Position numbers and translations under genes: made by a program | Assembly: GCA_051878935.1 (NCBI GenBank) | Contig: JBJELB010000013.1 | Location: forward strand, 5,563-69,562 | DNA: 64,000 nt | From: CANQDT01 sp051878935 | GTDB lineage: Bacteria; Bacillota; Clostridia; Lachnospirales; Lachnospiraceae | Direction of reading: 5' to 3' | Shown: positions 24,778 through 33,028 of the stretch, piece by piece | How the letters are laid out: each line of letters begins with the position of its first letter | Position numbering within the stretch: the stretch's first letter is position 1 | The notes under the pieces: model-generated | Told to the model about the DNA's origin: nothing | Seen by the model: only the letters and a program-made list of their open reading frames with translations | The model's database searches: none

Positions 24778-26999
24778 AGGAACAACCCCTGCTTCAACTC
24801 CTGCAAACGCAGATCCAGACTGGAATAACGTTCCAGCTCATCTGCATTCTCTATCATATGCTGTACCATCTGCTCACTTCCTACGATGGTGACACATTTT
24901 TTTGCACGTGTAATTGCCGTATACAATAAATTCCGGTTGCACAACACCTGCGGTCCTGTTAACAGCGGCAACACAACAGCCGGGTACTCGCTTCCCTGTG
25001 CTTTATGGACTGTAATGGCATATGCCAGCTCCAGTTCATCCAGCATGGAATAACGATAGCGCACCCGTTTCTCATCATCAAACAGAATATGAACTTCTTC
25101 CGCAAAGGTATCAATCCGCTCAATCACACCAATGTCACCATTAAAGACACCAACTCCGGTCTCTTTTAAATAGCTCCCCGGAATATCCATCTCCCATTCC
25201 ACTTTGTAATTATTCTTAATCTGCATGACCTTATCCCCTTCACGCAGTATCACTTTTCCAACTTCACGTTCTTTCTTACTCTTATCCGGCGGATTTAAGT
25301 ATTGCTGTAACACACGGTTGAGATTATCAACTCCCAACTCTCCTTTCCGCATCGGTGTCAAAACCTGAATTTCACGCGTTGGTGCCCCCACATAAGCCGG
25401 CATCTTATCGCGCACCAGAGAAATCGTCACACCAATGACATCCTGCACATTGCCTCGCCTCATAAAAAAGAAATCCTTACTCTTATTATCCAGACGTATG
25501 CTTTCTCCCGCATGAATCCGATGTGCATTTAATACAACATCACTTTGTTCTGCCTGGCGAAATACATGAGATAATTCCACCACTGTAAAACAGTTTGATT
25601 GAATCAAATCATCCAATACATTACCCGGGCCAACCGATGGCAGCTGACTGCTGTCACCCACCAAAACGAGTTTCGTCCCCGGCACAATGGCATCTAATAA
25701 CGCATGAAATAATGAGATATCTACCATAGATGCTTCATCGATGATAACAAGATCCGTTTCCAACGGATTCATTGCATTCCGCTCAAAACTGATACGACTT
25801 CCTTCTTCTGCATTGCCGCATAATTCCAGAAGGCGATGAATCGTCTGTGCAGGATATCCCGTTGTTTCTGTCATACGTTTTGCCGCACGCCCTGTCGGAG
25901 CAGCCAGACAGACATCCAGCCCCATCTGTTCGGAATAATCCAAAAGTGCACTGATAATCGTTGTTTTTCCTGTTCCCGGTCCACCCGTAATGATGACCAC
26001 ACCATGCTCCGCACAGGCATATACCGCCTTTTTTTGTGCTTCATCACAGACAATGTTCTGCTTCTTTTCGAAAGCTGCCAGCATTTCATCTAACCGATTA
26101 AAATCCACTTCTTCCTTCAGATCCAGATCTAAAATCTGTCTGGCAGAATTCAGTTCCTTATAATACAAAGAAAGACTGTAAACAACTTCCTGCTCCCCCA
26201 GCTTTTTAATGATCACTTTTTTATCCATGGCCAGCTGCACTAAAAGATTATCATAATCGGATGGTTCCAATTCCAGCAACTGACTCGTTTTTTGAAACAA
26301 CTGCTCTTTCGGGAAATACACATGCCCCCATGTGGATGCCTGATTCAGCACATACTGCAATGCCGCCTGTATACGAAAATCAGAATCCCGACGAATCCCA
26401 ATCTTTCCCGCAATCTCGTCTGCAATGCGAAAACCGATACCACTTACATCATCAGCCAGCTGATATGGATTTTTCTCCAATATCTCATACAAATCATCAC
26501 CATACTGCTGATAGATACGCAATGCATAGACTGTCGGAATCCCATGCTGTGCCAGATAAACCATTGCCTGCCGCATTTCCTGTTTTTCTGTAAAAACAAC
26601 CGCAATATCTCTTGCTTTCCGTTCGGAAATCCCTTTAATTTCCGCCAAACGTTCCGGTTCCTCCTCAATAATCCGGAATGCATCAAGCTTGAAGCGTTTC
26701 ATAATACGGGATGCCAGTACCGGTCCAATACCGGCAATAGCACCGGAGCCGAGATAACGTTCCATACCTACATAGTCTTCCGGTTCCTGTATCTCGTAAG
26801 ACTGTACTGCAAACTGCTCCCCATGCTGCGGGTGACTCACATACTCTCCCTGCGCACTGATGGCTTCTCCCTCCTGAATGCATTGAAATGTTCCAACCAG
26901 GATTTCTTCTTCTCCATCAACTTCCAAGCTCAAAACCGTATATCCGTTTTGAGGATTATGATAAATAATATGATCTACATATCCCTGAATGCTATCCAA
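24774..26999 (-). CDS. recD2: ATP-dependent RecD2-type DNA helicase
   Basis: 741-residue superfamily 1 helicase, 5'-3'. The N-terminal part has an OB-like strand region and helix-hairpin-helix repeats (GSGAIAGIGPVLASRI). Helicase motifs follow: Walker A GGPGTGKTT near 340, DLVIIDEASMVD, LVLVGDSSQLPSVGPG, and AYAITVHKAQGSEYP. It lacks RecB/RecC partners, as usual in Firmicutes. It starts 3 nt after the mreB-like stop. Confidence 0.95.
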   Translation of the reverse strand: MDSIQGYVDHIIYHNPQNGYTVLSLEVDGEEEILVGTFQCIQEGEAISAQGEYVSHPQHGEQFAVQSYEIQEPEDYVGMERYLGSGAIAGIGPVLASRIMKRFKLDAFRIIEEEPERLAEIKGISERKARDIAVVFTEKQEMRQAMVYLAQHGIPTVYALRIYQQYGDDLYEILEKNPYQLADDVSGIGFRIADEIAGKIGIRRDSDFRIQAALQYVLNQASTWGHVYFPKEQLFQKTSQLLELEPSDYDNLLVQLAMDKKVIIKKLGEQEVVYSLSLYYKELNSARQILDLDLKEEVDFNRLDEMLAAFEKKQNIVCDEAQKKAVYACAEHGVVIITGGPGTGKTTIISALLDYSEQMGLDVCLAAPTGRAAKRMTETTGYPAQTIHRLLELCGNAEEGSRISFERNAMNPLETDLVIIDEASMVDISLFHALLDAIVPGTKLVLVGDSSQLPSVGPGNVLDDLIQSNCFTVVELSHVFRQAEQSDVVLNAHRIHAGESIRLDNKSKDFFFMRRGNVQDVIGVTISLVRDKMPAYVGAPTREIQVLTPMRKGELGVDNLNRVLQQYLNPPDKSKKEREVGKVILREGDKVMQIKNNYKVEWEMDIPGSYLKETGVGVFNGDIGVIERIDTFAEEVHILFDDEKRVRYRYSMLDELELAYAITVHKAQGSEYPAVVLPLLTGPQVLCNRNLLYTAITRAKKCVTIVGSEQMVQHMIENADELERYSSLDLRLQELKQGLFL

Positions 27000-27002
27000 T
27001 CA

Positions 27003-27998
27003 CTATCTCCTCTTCTCGCGTCTCATAATCTCTGTATACTTCCCGGTTCCAATAGCGGCTACGCCAACCGGATCATCCGCTGTCATTGTATTGACCGCAA
27101 AACGCTCTGTAATAACATGTTCCAACCCGTCCAGCAAAGAACTGCCACCCGTCAACACGATACCTCGATTCATAATATCAGAAGCCAGTTCTTCATTTAA
27201 CTGTCCCAACACATAAGCAAACGCGTCCAATATTGTCTTAATCACGTCACAAATCACTTCTGCAATTTCCGCAGAAGTAACCGTCACTTTTTTCCTGAGT
27301 CCGGTTGCTGCTTCACGCCCCGGTACTTCCTTCGCAGGATTATCCAACCGGCGATATGCCGTACCTAATTCAATCTTAATCTGCTCTGCTACAGTTTCAC
27401 CAATCACCAAATCATACCGTTCACGCATATATTCACATATCAAACGATCCATCCGGTACCCTGCCACCGGCACAGAATGAGTAATCTGAACTTCTCCACC
27501 ACAAATAACCATAAAATTCGTTCTGGAAGCTCCGATATCTACGACCATATTCGCATTCGGTTTCATGATATCAATACCGGCACCAATCGCTGCCGCCAGC
27601 GGTTCTTCTATTAATGTCACTTCTCTGGCACCTGCCTGAAAAGCTACATTCTCTACTGCATTACGTTGCACCTCACTGATATTCACCGGTACCGTTACAC
27701 AGATACTTGGTTTCCGGCCCAGAGCACTGCGCGCCAATGCTTTTTGCATAAAATATTTTAAAAATTTCTCCGTTATGATATAGTCCGATACCAAGCCATC
27801 TTTGAATGGATAAACACTAATGTTATTGCCATGCATGGACTTTAAGTATACCAAAGCCTCATTACCAACCGCCTGAACTTTATGAGTATCCTGATCATAT
27901 GCAATAACTGCCGGTTCCTGTATCACTACTCCATGTCCCGCAACATAGACGGAAACGGTTGAACTCCCCAAATCAATTCCAATATCTGTTTCTCGCAT
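27003..27998 (-). CDS. MreB/Mbl-family rod-shape-determining protein
   Basis: 331-residue actin-fold protein. IGIDLGSSTVSVYV is phosphate loop 1, VVDIGASRTNFMVI phosphate loop 2, and GIVLTGGSSLLDGL the adenosine motif. MreB filaments guide lateral wall synthesis. It is separate from mreCD here. Start at ATG 27998, preceded by AAGGGG; the in-frame extension to 28049 runs through the acpP terminator hairpin and is not supported. Confidence 0.9.
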   Translation of the reverse strand: MRETDIGIDLGSSTVSVYVAGHGVVIQEPAVIAYDQDTHKVQAVGNEALVYLKSMHGNNISVYPFKDGLVSDYIITEKFLKYFMQKALARSALGRKPSICVTVPVNISEVQRNAVENVAFQAGAREVTLIEEPLAAAIGAGIDIMKPNANMVVDIGASRTNFMVICGGEVQITHSVPVAGYRMDRLICEYMRERYDLVIGETVAEQIKIELGTAYRRLDNPAKEVPGREAATGLRKKVTVTSAEIAEVICDVIKTILDAFAYVLGQLNEELASDIMNRGIVLTGGSSLLDGLEHVITERFAVNTMTADDPVGVAAIGTGKYTEIMRREKRR

Positions 27999-28025
27999 TA
28001 TTTTCCCCTTATTCTCTATCCACCC

Positions 28026-28083
28026 TTCTTTGTTAGGCTGGTGCAACAAAGAAGGCTACCTCAGTACAAGTCTGAGATAGCCT
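28026..28083 (-). terminator. Two tandem hairpins after acpP
   Basis: A 12-bp stem (28053-28064 with 28072-28083, one G-T pair) is followed on the minus strand by a second stem, TTCTTTGTT with AACAAAGAA (28026-28053). Either could end acpP transcription or attenuate read-through into the mreB-like operon. Confidence 0.7.
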
Positions 28084-28101
28084 GTCATCATACTCTGTAT
28101 C

Positions 28102-28335
28102 CTATGCTTCTATTCCTTTACTCTTCAAATATTCGATAATATCACCTACGGTTGCAATATCATTTAATTCTTCTGTAGGAATCTCAAGACCATACTCTTC
28201 CTCTAAGCCCATTAACAATTCAAATATATCCAGGGAATCCGCTCCTAAATCATCTTTAAAATCTGCATCCGGTACAATCAAGCTCTCATCCACACCCAAC
28301 TGTTCTGATATTAATGCTTTCATCTTGTCTAACAT
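28102..28335 (-). CDS. acpP: Acyl carrier protein
   Basis: 77-residue acidic helical protein. The phosphopantetheine-accepting serine is in GADSLDIFELL. It carries acyl chains in fatty-acid synthesis. No fatty-acid synthesis genes are adjacent, so it is a free-standing copy. GGAGAGAGATGT precedes the ATG, and a strong promoter lies upstream. Confidence 0.95.
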   Translation of the reverse strand: MLDKMKALISEQLGVDESLIVPDADFKDDLGADSLDIFELLMGLEEEYGLEIPTEELNDIATVGDIIEYLKSKGIEA

Positions 28336-28377
28336 ACATCTCTCTCCTTAGAATTTGTTCTTCTATTATATGAAAAA

Positions 28378-28406
28378 AGTATAGTATCCTGCTATTTCTT
28401 TGTCAA
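28378..28406 (-). promoter_or_regulatory. acpP promoter
   Basis: Minus strand TTGACA (28401-28406), 17-nt spacer, TATACT (28378-28383). Confidence 0.8.
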
Positions 28407-28459
28407 GATAGTTCTCTGTATTTTTCCAGTTATATTTTTTAATTTTTTATAAAAATATA

Positions 28460-28495
28460 TTGACAAGTGAAAGATATTTATTATAATAATATTAG
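28460..28495 (+). promoter_or_regulatory. perR-like gene promoter with possible PerR/Fur box
   Basis: TTGACA (28460-28465), 16-nt spacer, TATAAT (28482-28487). The -10 lies in TTATAATAATATTAG (28481-28495), a partial match to the 7-1-7 PerR/Fur box. Autoregulation is inferred. Confidence 0.6.
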
Positions 28496-28515
28496 TAATT
28501 GTTACTGATAAGGAG

Positions 28516-28950
28516 GTGGCGGATATCATTCCAACCATTCGACACAGTAAGCAGCGCGATGCCATACTGATGAATCTGCGTTCACGCATGGATCATCCGA
28601 CTGCGGATGTCATATATGAAGATGTCCGCAAGGAGATTCCAAACATCAGCCTTGGCACTGTTTATCGTAATCTCTCACTCCTGGTTCAGTTAGGAGAGAT
28701 TCAACAATTATCGATTGACAATGGTTCCGATCATTATGACGGCAATCCCGCTCCACATTATCACTTTACATGCAGTGCTTGTGGACGTGTCATGGATATG
28801 GATAGTGTACCATTTGCAGATCATTTCAGCCAAATAGTCAATCAGCACTTCGCCGGTCGTATTGACCGTCACACTGCCCTCTTCTATGGATTGTGTGAAA
28901 ACTGTTACTCCCCGGATAAAGAACGGGATAACCATTCAAAATATTTATAG
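28516..28950 (+). CDS. Fur-family regulator, PerR-like
   Basis: About 140 residues: winged-helix N-terminus (QRDAILMNLRSRMDHPTADVIYEDVRK, then SLGTVYRNLSLL, the recognition helix), a metal site HYHFTCSACGRVMDM and a second CENC pair that would complete a structural Cys4 zinc site. The rubrerythrin gene 19 nt downstream supports a peroxide-sensing role. The start is unclear: GTG 28516 overlaps the only good ribosome binding site, AAGGAGG (28510-28516); a rare ATT codon at 28528 would be 11 nt from it and would give the family-like N-terminus PTIRHSKQRD. Confidence 0.88.
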   Translation: MADIIPTIRHSKQRDAILMNLRSRMDHPTADVIYEDVRKEIPNISLGTVYRNLSLLVQLGEIQQLSIDNGSDHYDGNPAPHYHFTCSACGRVMDMDSVPFADHFSQIVNQHFAGRIDRHTALFYGLCENCYSPDKERDNHSKYL

Positions 28951-28969
28951 TATAAAGGAGAATAAAATT

Positions 28970-29512
28970 ATGAAGAAATTTGTATGTTCAGTATGTGGCT
29001 ACGTTCACGAAGGAAATGAAGCACCGGATGTATGTCCGGTATGTAAAGTAGGTAAGGACAAGTTCATTGAGCAGACAGAAGAAAGAACCTGGGCTGCTGA
29101 GCATGTTGTTGGTGTTGCAAAAGGTGTTAGCGAAGACATCATCTGCGATCTTCGTGCTAACTTCGAGGGTGAATGCTCTGAGGTAGGTATGTACCTTGCA
29201 ATGGCAAGAGTTGCTCATAGAGAAGGCTATCCTGAAATCGGTTTATATTGGGAAAAAGCCGCTTACGAAGAAGCAGAGCATGCTGCTAAATTCGCAGAAT
29301 TATTGGGCGAAGTAGTAACAGACTCTACTAAGAAAAACCTTGAAATGCGTGTTGAGGCAGAAAACGGTGCAACTGCCGGTAAATTCGACCTTGCAAAACG
29401 TGCGAAAGAACAGGGTCTTGATGCAATCCATGATACAGTACACGAGATGGCTCGCGACGAAGCTCGTCACGGAAAAGCCTTCGAAGGTCTGTTAAAGAGA
29501 TACTTTGGCTAA
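28970..29512 (+). CDS. rbr: Reverse-type rubrerythrin (rubredoxin domain first)
   Basis: NADH-linked peroxidase of anaerobes. 180 residues: rubredoxin domain at the N-terminus (FVCSVCGYVHEG, CPVCKVGKDKF) and then a ferritin-like diiron domain with ligand helices (EGECSEVGMYL, YEEAEHAAKF, EMRVEAENG, RDEARHGKAF). The order is reversed relative to classical rubrerythrin. ATG 28970 follows AAAGGAG; an in-frame extension into the regulator gene is not supported. Probably co-transcribed with the Fur-family gene upstream. Confidence 0.94.
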   Translation: MKKFVCSVCGYVHEGNEAPDVCPVCKVGKDKFIEQTEERTWAAEHVVGVAKGVSEDIICDLRANFEGECSEVGMYLAMARVAHREGYPEIGLYWEKAAYEEAEHAAKFAELLGEVVTDSTKKNLEMRVEAENGATAGKFDLAKRAKEQGLDAIHDTVHEMARDEARHGKAFEGLLKRYFG

Positions 29513-29542
29513 GCTTCAAGCCATTCGATAAGACAAGGAAAG

Positions 29543-29580
29543 CGCCCCATTGTAAGCGAGCTTACAATGGGGCGTCTTTT
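29543..29580 (+). terminator. Terminator after rubrerythrin
   Basis: CGCCCCATTGTAAG and CTTACAATGGGGCG (29543-29556, 29561-29574), loop CGAG, followed by TCTTTT. The stem extends imperfectly outward to about 29521-29596. Confidence 0.9.
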
Positions 29581-29603
29581 ATTGCCTTATCATATGGCGC
29601 TAA

Positions 29604-29640
29604 CCTCCATCTCACAACGCGCAGCGTTGTGAGATGGAGG
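29604..29640. repeat. Perfect 37-bp palindrome
   Basis: CCTCCATCTCACAACGC and its exact complement on either side of a GCA loop (17-bp arms). It lies between the rubrerythrin terminator and the convergent DUF2130 gene. It lacks a T tract on either strand, so it is not a simple intrinsic terminator. Confidence 0.75.
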
Positions 29641-29667
29641 CTGAAGATAGTCAAACTTTGCATCATC

Positions 29668-30921
29668 TTACTCCAGTTCATCAAACATCGCCTTTACCGA
29701 CGGTGCATTTTTTGTCAATTTCTTAATCGTCAGATCATCCGCTTTATCATTTGCCAAACGCAGATTATTTTCAGACGAAAGCAGCGCCTGTTTGGTTTTT
29801 TGCAGATGGTCAATCGTCTTATCAATCTCATCGATTGCCTTATTAAATTTCTCACTGGCAAGTCTGTAATTGCGTGCAAATCCTTCCTTAAAACTATCCA
29901 GATTTTCTTCGAAGTGCATGATATCCACCTGCTGATTCCGAACGATCTGCAATTCCTGTTGATACTGCAGGGAATTCAACGCCGCATTCCGGAGCAACGT
30001 AATCATCGGAATAAAGAATTGTGGGCGAATTACATACATCTTCTCATATCTGTAAGAAACATCCACGATACCATTGTTATATAGATCATTATCAATTTCC
30101 AACAAGGATACCAATATCGCATACTCACAGTTTTTCTCACGGCGGTCCTTATCCAATTCCTTGAAAAAGTCTTCGTTTTTGTGTTTTGTAGCTGTGGTAT
30201 CCATCTCATTCTTCATCTCGAACATAATCGAGATAAATTCCGTGCCGTCCTCAGCGGCTTCCCGATAAATGAAGTCCCCTTTGCTTCCACTTCTGGCATC
30301 GTTGTCCTTTTCGAAATACGCTCTCGGAAAAGCAGTCATACGAATCGCATTAAATTGATTCAGGCAATGCTGTTCCAGACTCTCTCCCACCATCTTGGTT
30401 GATTGTCTCGCTTTAAAATCCTTATAGTATTCAATCTGTTCCTCTTTGTTCTTGAGCTGAGCCTCGTAGTTCTCCTTTAAAGACTGCTCCTTCAGACGAT
30501 TTTCTGATTCCTGATTCTCCAGCTTACCTTTTAATTCTGCAATCTCTGTTGTTTTCTCAGAAAGCTCACGGTTCTTTTCCTCAAGTGCTTCTGTCACAGC
30601 AAGCTTTTTCTCTGTCTCATTTGCACCGATTTGGGACTTTAATGCTAAAATTGTTTTTTCTGCATCTGCTCTTATGGCATCTATTTCACGCTGTTTCTCA
30701 GCAAGCTCCTTCTCTTTTCTTGCAAGCGCTTCCCCGTGCGATTTCTCCTGCTCCATGCGGGCAACTTTCAGGTCGCTATCTCTGCGGGCTTCCAATTCTT
30801 TCTGCCGCCTCTCTAATTCTCTGGCAAATTCCTCATCGCGTACCTGCTGTACAATCTGTGCATATCCGGTTTCATCGATTTGAAACACCTCGCCGCAGTT
30901 TGGGCATTTGATTTTCTGCAT
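29668..30921 (-). CDS. DUF2130 domain protein
   Basis: 417 residues. N-terminal zinc-ribbon-like CPNCGEVFQI, then a long charged coiled coil (about 30-190), then the DUF2130 domain (from about QSTKMVGESLEQHCLNQF, with EMKNEMDTTATKHKNEDFF) and a C-terminal helical segment. The C-terminal domain resembles restriction-endonuclease-fold proteins; function is not established. ATG 30921 follows AAAGGGAG. The longer in-frame extension upstream is the remnant of a toxin gene, not part of this protein. Confidence 0.85.
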   Translation of the reverse strand: MQKIKCPNCGEVFQIDETGYAQIVQQVRDEEFARELERRQKELEARRDSDLKVARMEQEKSHGEALARKEKELAEKQREIDAIRADAEKTILALKSQIGANETEKKLAVTEALEEKNRELSEKTTEIAELKGKLENQESENRLKEQSLKENYEAQLKNKEEQIEYYKDFKARQSTKMVGESLEQHCLNQFNAIRMTAFPRAYFEKDNDARSGSKGDFIYREAAEDGTEFISIMFEMKNEMDTTATKHKNEDFFKELDKDRREKNCEYAILVSLLEIDNDLYNNGIVDVSYRYEKMYVIRPQFFIPMITLLRNAALNSLQYQQELQIVRNQQVDIMHFEENLDSFKEGFARNYRLASEKFNKAIDEIDKTIDHLQKTKQALLSSENNLRLANDKADDLTIKKLTKNAPSVKAMFDELE

Positions 30922-31014
30922 GTTTTTCACTCCCTTTCCTACCATTTTATCGATCATCATCATGATAATATGATAACATACTCTCTCATTTAATAAAAGA
31001 ATGATCTCTTGATT

Positions 31015-31386
31015 ATCTACAAAACGGAGAGCCTCCCTTTTAATTTGTTCTATATTGGTTACAGTTTCTTTATACTCATCTCGATCAAGCACAACATTCT
31101 TGCAGTCTATGTATTTCAATTTACTAATAATTACTATTTTACTATAGTCCAATCCTGACTTATGTGTTCTTGAGCGTTCCGATTATTTAAATAGATAAGC
31201 ATACTTATGTGTTATCTCTGTTCGATAGGGTACACAAATAAAATAATTATAATGTGTTTGAAACAAAATGCAATTATAGGCTCTGCCCTCCTTTTTCAAT
31301 ATCTCTTTATAGGGCGGATTTGGATAATCTTCATAGAAATCCTTAGTCAGTCTCAGTATTTGATAATCATTTTCCGGTAATCTCAT
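31015..31386 (-). pseudogene. Type III toxin-antitoxin toxin-like (ToxN/CptN type), broken
   Basis: Reads MRLPENDYQILRLTKDF and on to YFICVPYRTEITHKYAYLFK, then an in-frame TAA (31183-31185), then ten codons and LDYSKIVIISKLKYIDCK with DEYKETVTNIEQIKREAL in the same frame. The continuity across one stop codon shows a single nonsense mutation. After about position 31015 the frame no longer resembles a toxin and runs, without a stop, into the DUF2130 gene, so the 3' end is also lost. The call rests on my memory of the CptN family and on the upstream promoter / structured RNA / terminator layout typical of type III systems. Confidence 0.65.
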
Positions 31387-31402
31387 GTTCCTCCATAACA
31401 AA

Positions 31403-31428
31403 AAACGAGAGGTTGCAACCTCTCGTTT
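31403..31428 (-). terminator. Terminator between antitoxin-like RNA and toxin remnant
   Basis: Perfect palindrome AAACGAGAGGTTG/CAACCTCTCGTTT followed on the minus strand by a T run. It sits 17 nt before the toxin start, as in type III systems where it controls the RNA-to-toxin ratio. Confidence 0.8.
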
Positions 31429-31519
31429 AGCGCTTCATCACTCGGTCAATTTTTATATTACCGTCCTGTCAGTACCGCCACAGGACTCATCTTTGATGAA
31501 GTAGAACTATACTGTTCTC
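31429..31519 (-). ncRNA. Type III antitoxin-like RNA (ToxI/CptI type), probably degenerate
   Basis: About 90 nt between a strong promoter and the terminator. Read on the minus strand it has GTCCTGT pairing with ACAGGAC, TCATC-AAA-GATGA, and CTTCATCA able to pair with TGATGAAG further on. Clear tandem repeats, the hallmark of active antitoxin RNAs, are not obvious, which fits decay. The gap from 31570 to 31643 shows nothing recognisable. Confidence 0.5.
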
Positions 31520-31525
31520 ACTAAT

Positions 31526-31554
31526 ATTATATACAAGTATGATAACGTTGACAA
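31526..31554 (-). promoter_or_regulatory. Promoter of the antitoxin-like RNA
   Basis: Minus strand TTGTCA (31549-31554), 17-nt spacer, TATAAT (31526-31531). Confidence 0.75.
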
Positions 31555-31643
31555 CCTTTTTCTTTTCGTTTTTTAACATCTATACTACGTCACTACAAAT
31601 ATAATATATCATACCGCCATACATTTGTATACATTTTTTTACA

Positions 31644-31985
31644 TCATTTCCATTCTTTTTCTTTAAATCCAACCAGCACCTTGTCATCTCTCACAAGAAT
31701 CGGACGTTTTACTAACATACCATCCGTTGCCAAGAGCCTTAACTGCTCCTCCTCGCTCATCTCCGGTAGCTTATTTTTTAACTCCATTGATTTGTACAAC
31801 AAACCACTCGTATTGAAGAATCTCTTCAATGGAAGCCCACTCTTTGCATGCCATTCTTTCAATTCTTCATAGGTTGGATTTTCCGTTTTGATATCCCGCA
31901 ATTGATATTCGATATGATTTTCATCCAGCCACTTTTTTGCCTTTTGACAGGTCGTACATTTTGGATAACAGATAAATTGTAACAT
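31644..31985 (-). CDS. ArsC/Spx-family thioredoxin-fold protein
   Basis: 113 residues. The redox or binding pair Cys10-x2-Cys13 is in CYPKCTTCQKAKKWL, then the ArsC-family features FFNTSGLLYKSMELK and ML VKRPI. Members include arsenate reductases and the RNA-polymerase-binding Spx/MgsR regulators. No ars genes are adjacent, so YffB/Spx-like is as likely as arsenate reductase. Last gene of EamA-azlC-azlD-arsC operon. Confidence 0.85.
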   Translation of the reverse strand: MLQFICYPKCTTCQKAKKWLDENHIEYQLRDIKTENPTYEELKEWHAKSGLPLKRFFNTSGLLYKSMELKNKLPEMSEEEQLRLLATDGMLVKRPILVRDDKVLVGFKEKEWK

Positions 31986-31998
31986 TCTATTCCTCCTT

Positions 31999-32322
31999 TT
32001 ACATCACTCTGATTAACAGCATATAAAACACTGTACCTACAATAATACTTAACAACGTATTTTTCTTCCACTTGTGCAAAACTGCAACTATGACACAAGC
32101 CAATAATTCCGGGACGCCATGAGGCGCCTCTCTGATTGCAACATCCTTCAGGCAGTATACCACCAGCATGCCCATGATTGCCTGTGGCAATACTTTTCCC
32201 AGATATAAAACAAAGCCCGGCAATTCATGTCTGCCACCAAATACCCAAAACGGAAGAAACCGTAAAAGCATCGTCACTCCACTTATCATCACAATCAACA
32301 AGACTGCATGTAAATCTGTCAT
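31999..32322 (-). CDS. AzlD-type branched-chain amino acid exporter subunit (second pair)
   Basis: 107-residue membrane protein with about four helices, VTMLLRFLPFWVFGG and LGKVLPQAIMGMLVVYCL. It overlaps the azlC-like gene by ATGA and precedes the arsC-like gene by 13 nt. Clearly diverged from the pair at 21184-22196. Confidence 0.87.
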   Translation of the reverse strand: MTDLHAVLLIVMISGVTMLLRFLPFWVFGGRHELPGFVLYLGKVLPQAIMGMLVVYCLKDVAIREAPHGVPELLACVIVAVLHKWKKNTLLSIIVGTVFYMLLIRVM

Positions 32323-33005
32323 ATTTCCTCTCTCCTAACCATTTTCACTACCGATAGGGATGCCGTGATAAGTAACATCGCCGGAATCAGAAAGTTTCGT
32401 GAACCAAAGATAAGCAAACACACAACCGATGAGATAACACCAATGAGTGCAGATAAATGATCCTTCGCCGCCATCCATTGCTCTACAAAAATGGTGACAA
32501 ATAAAGCCGTCAGTGCAAATTCAATTCCTGTTGTATCAAACGGCAATACCGCACCAACCATCGATCCGATTATGCTGCCTGCCACCCAATAAACCTGATT
32601 CAGGAGGGAAACCAGAAAATAATATCGATGCTCCTCTTTTGCCTCTTTTCCTGCATCCTCACTGCAAACCAGCGAATATGTTTCATCCGTCAATGCTGCA
32701 ATTAAATAAGCTTTTCTTTTTCCTGCATTCCGATATCGTTCTATCATGGAAATGCCGTAAAAAAGATGCCGGGCATTCACCATGAGAGTTGTTAATGCAG
32801 TCGCTATCAATGATGCGCCACTACTCAACAGATTAATCGCCACATATTGCATGGAACCGGCATAGATAAAGATACTCATTGCCGCAGCCCACCATACGCC
32901 ATATCCTTTTGTTTCTAAAAGAATGCCAAAGCCCATCCCCAATACCAGATACCCGCTCATAACCGGTATGGTAGCAATGAACGCTTTCTTCAGATCATGC
33001 TTCAT
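32319..33005 (-). CDS. AzlC-type branched-chain amino acid exporter subunit (second pair)
   Basis: 228 residues, multi-helix, with the family pattern GYLVLGMGFGILLETKG, MVNARHLFYGISM and ALTDETYSLV. ATG 33005 is preceded by AGGAGAAAGGGGAG; a longer frame to 33065 overlaps the upstream gene. Second AzlCD pair in the window. Confidence 0.88.
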   Translation of the reverse strand: MKHDLKKAFIATIPVMSGYLVLGMGFGILLETKGYGVWWAAAMSIFIYAGSMQYVAINLLSSGASLIATALTTLMVNARHLFYGISMIERYRNAGKRKAYLIAALTDETYSLVCSEDAGKEAKEEHRYYFLVSLLNQVYWVAGSIIGSMVGAVLPFDTTGIEFALTALFVTIFVEQWMAAKDHLSALIGVISSVVCLLIFGSRNFLIPAMLLITASLSVVKMVRREEI

Positions 33006-33028
33006 GACAGAGCTTCTCCCCTTTCTCC

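Noticed and set aside
26292..27200. 302-codon open frame on plus across recD2 and the mreB-like gene
   Set aside because: It is antisense to two well supported genes, has no ribosome binding site, and its Ile/Asn/Cys-rich composition is typical of a shadow frame.
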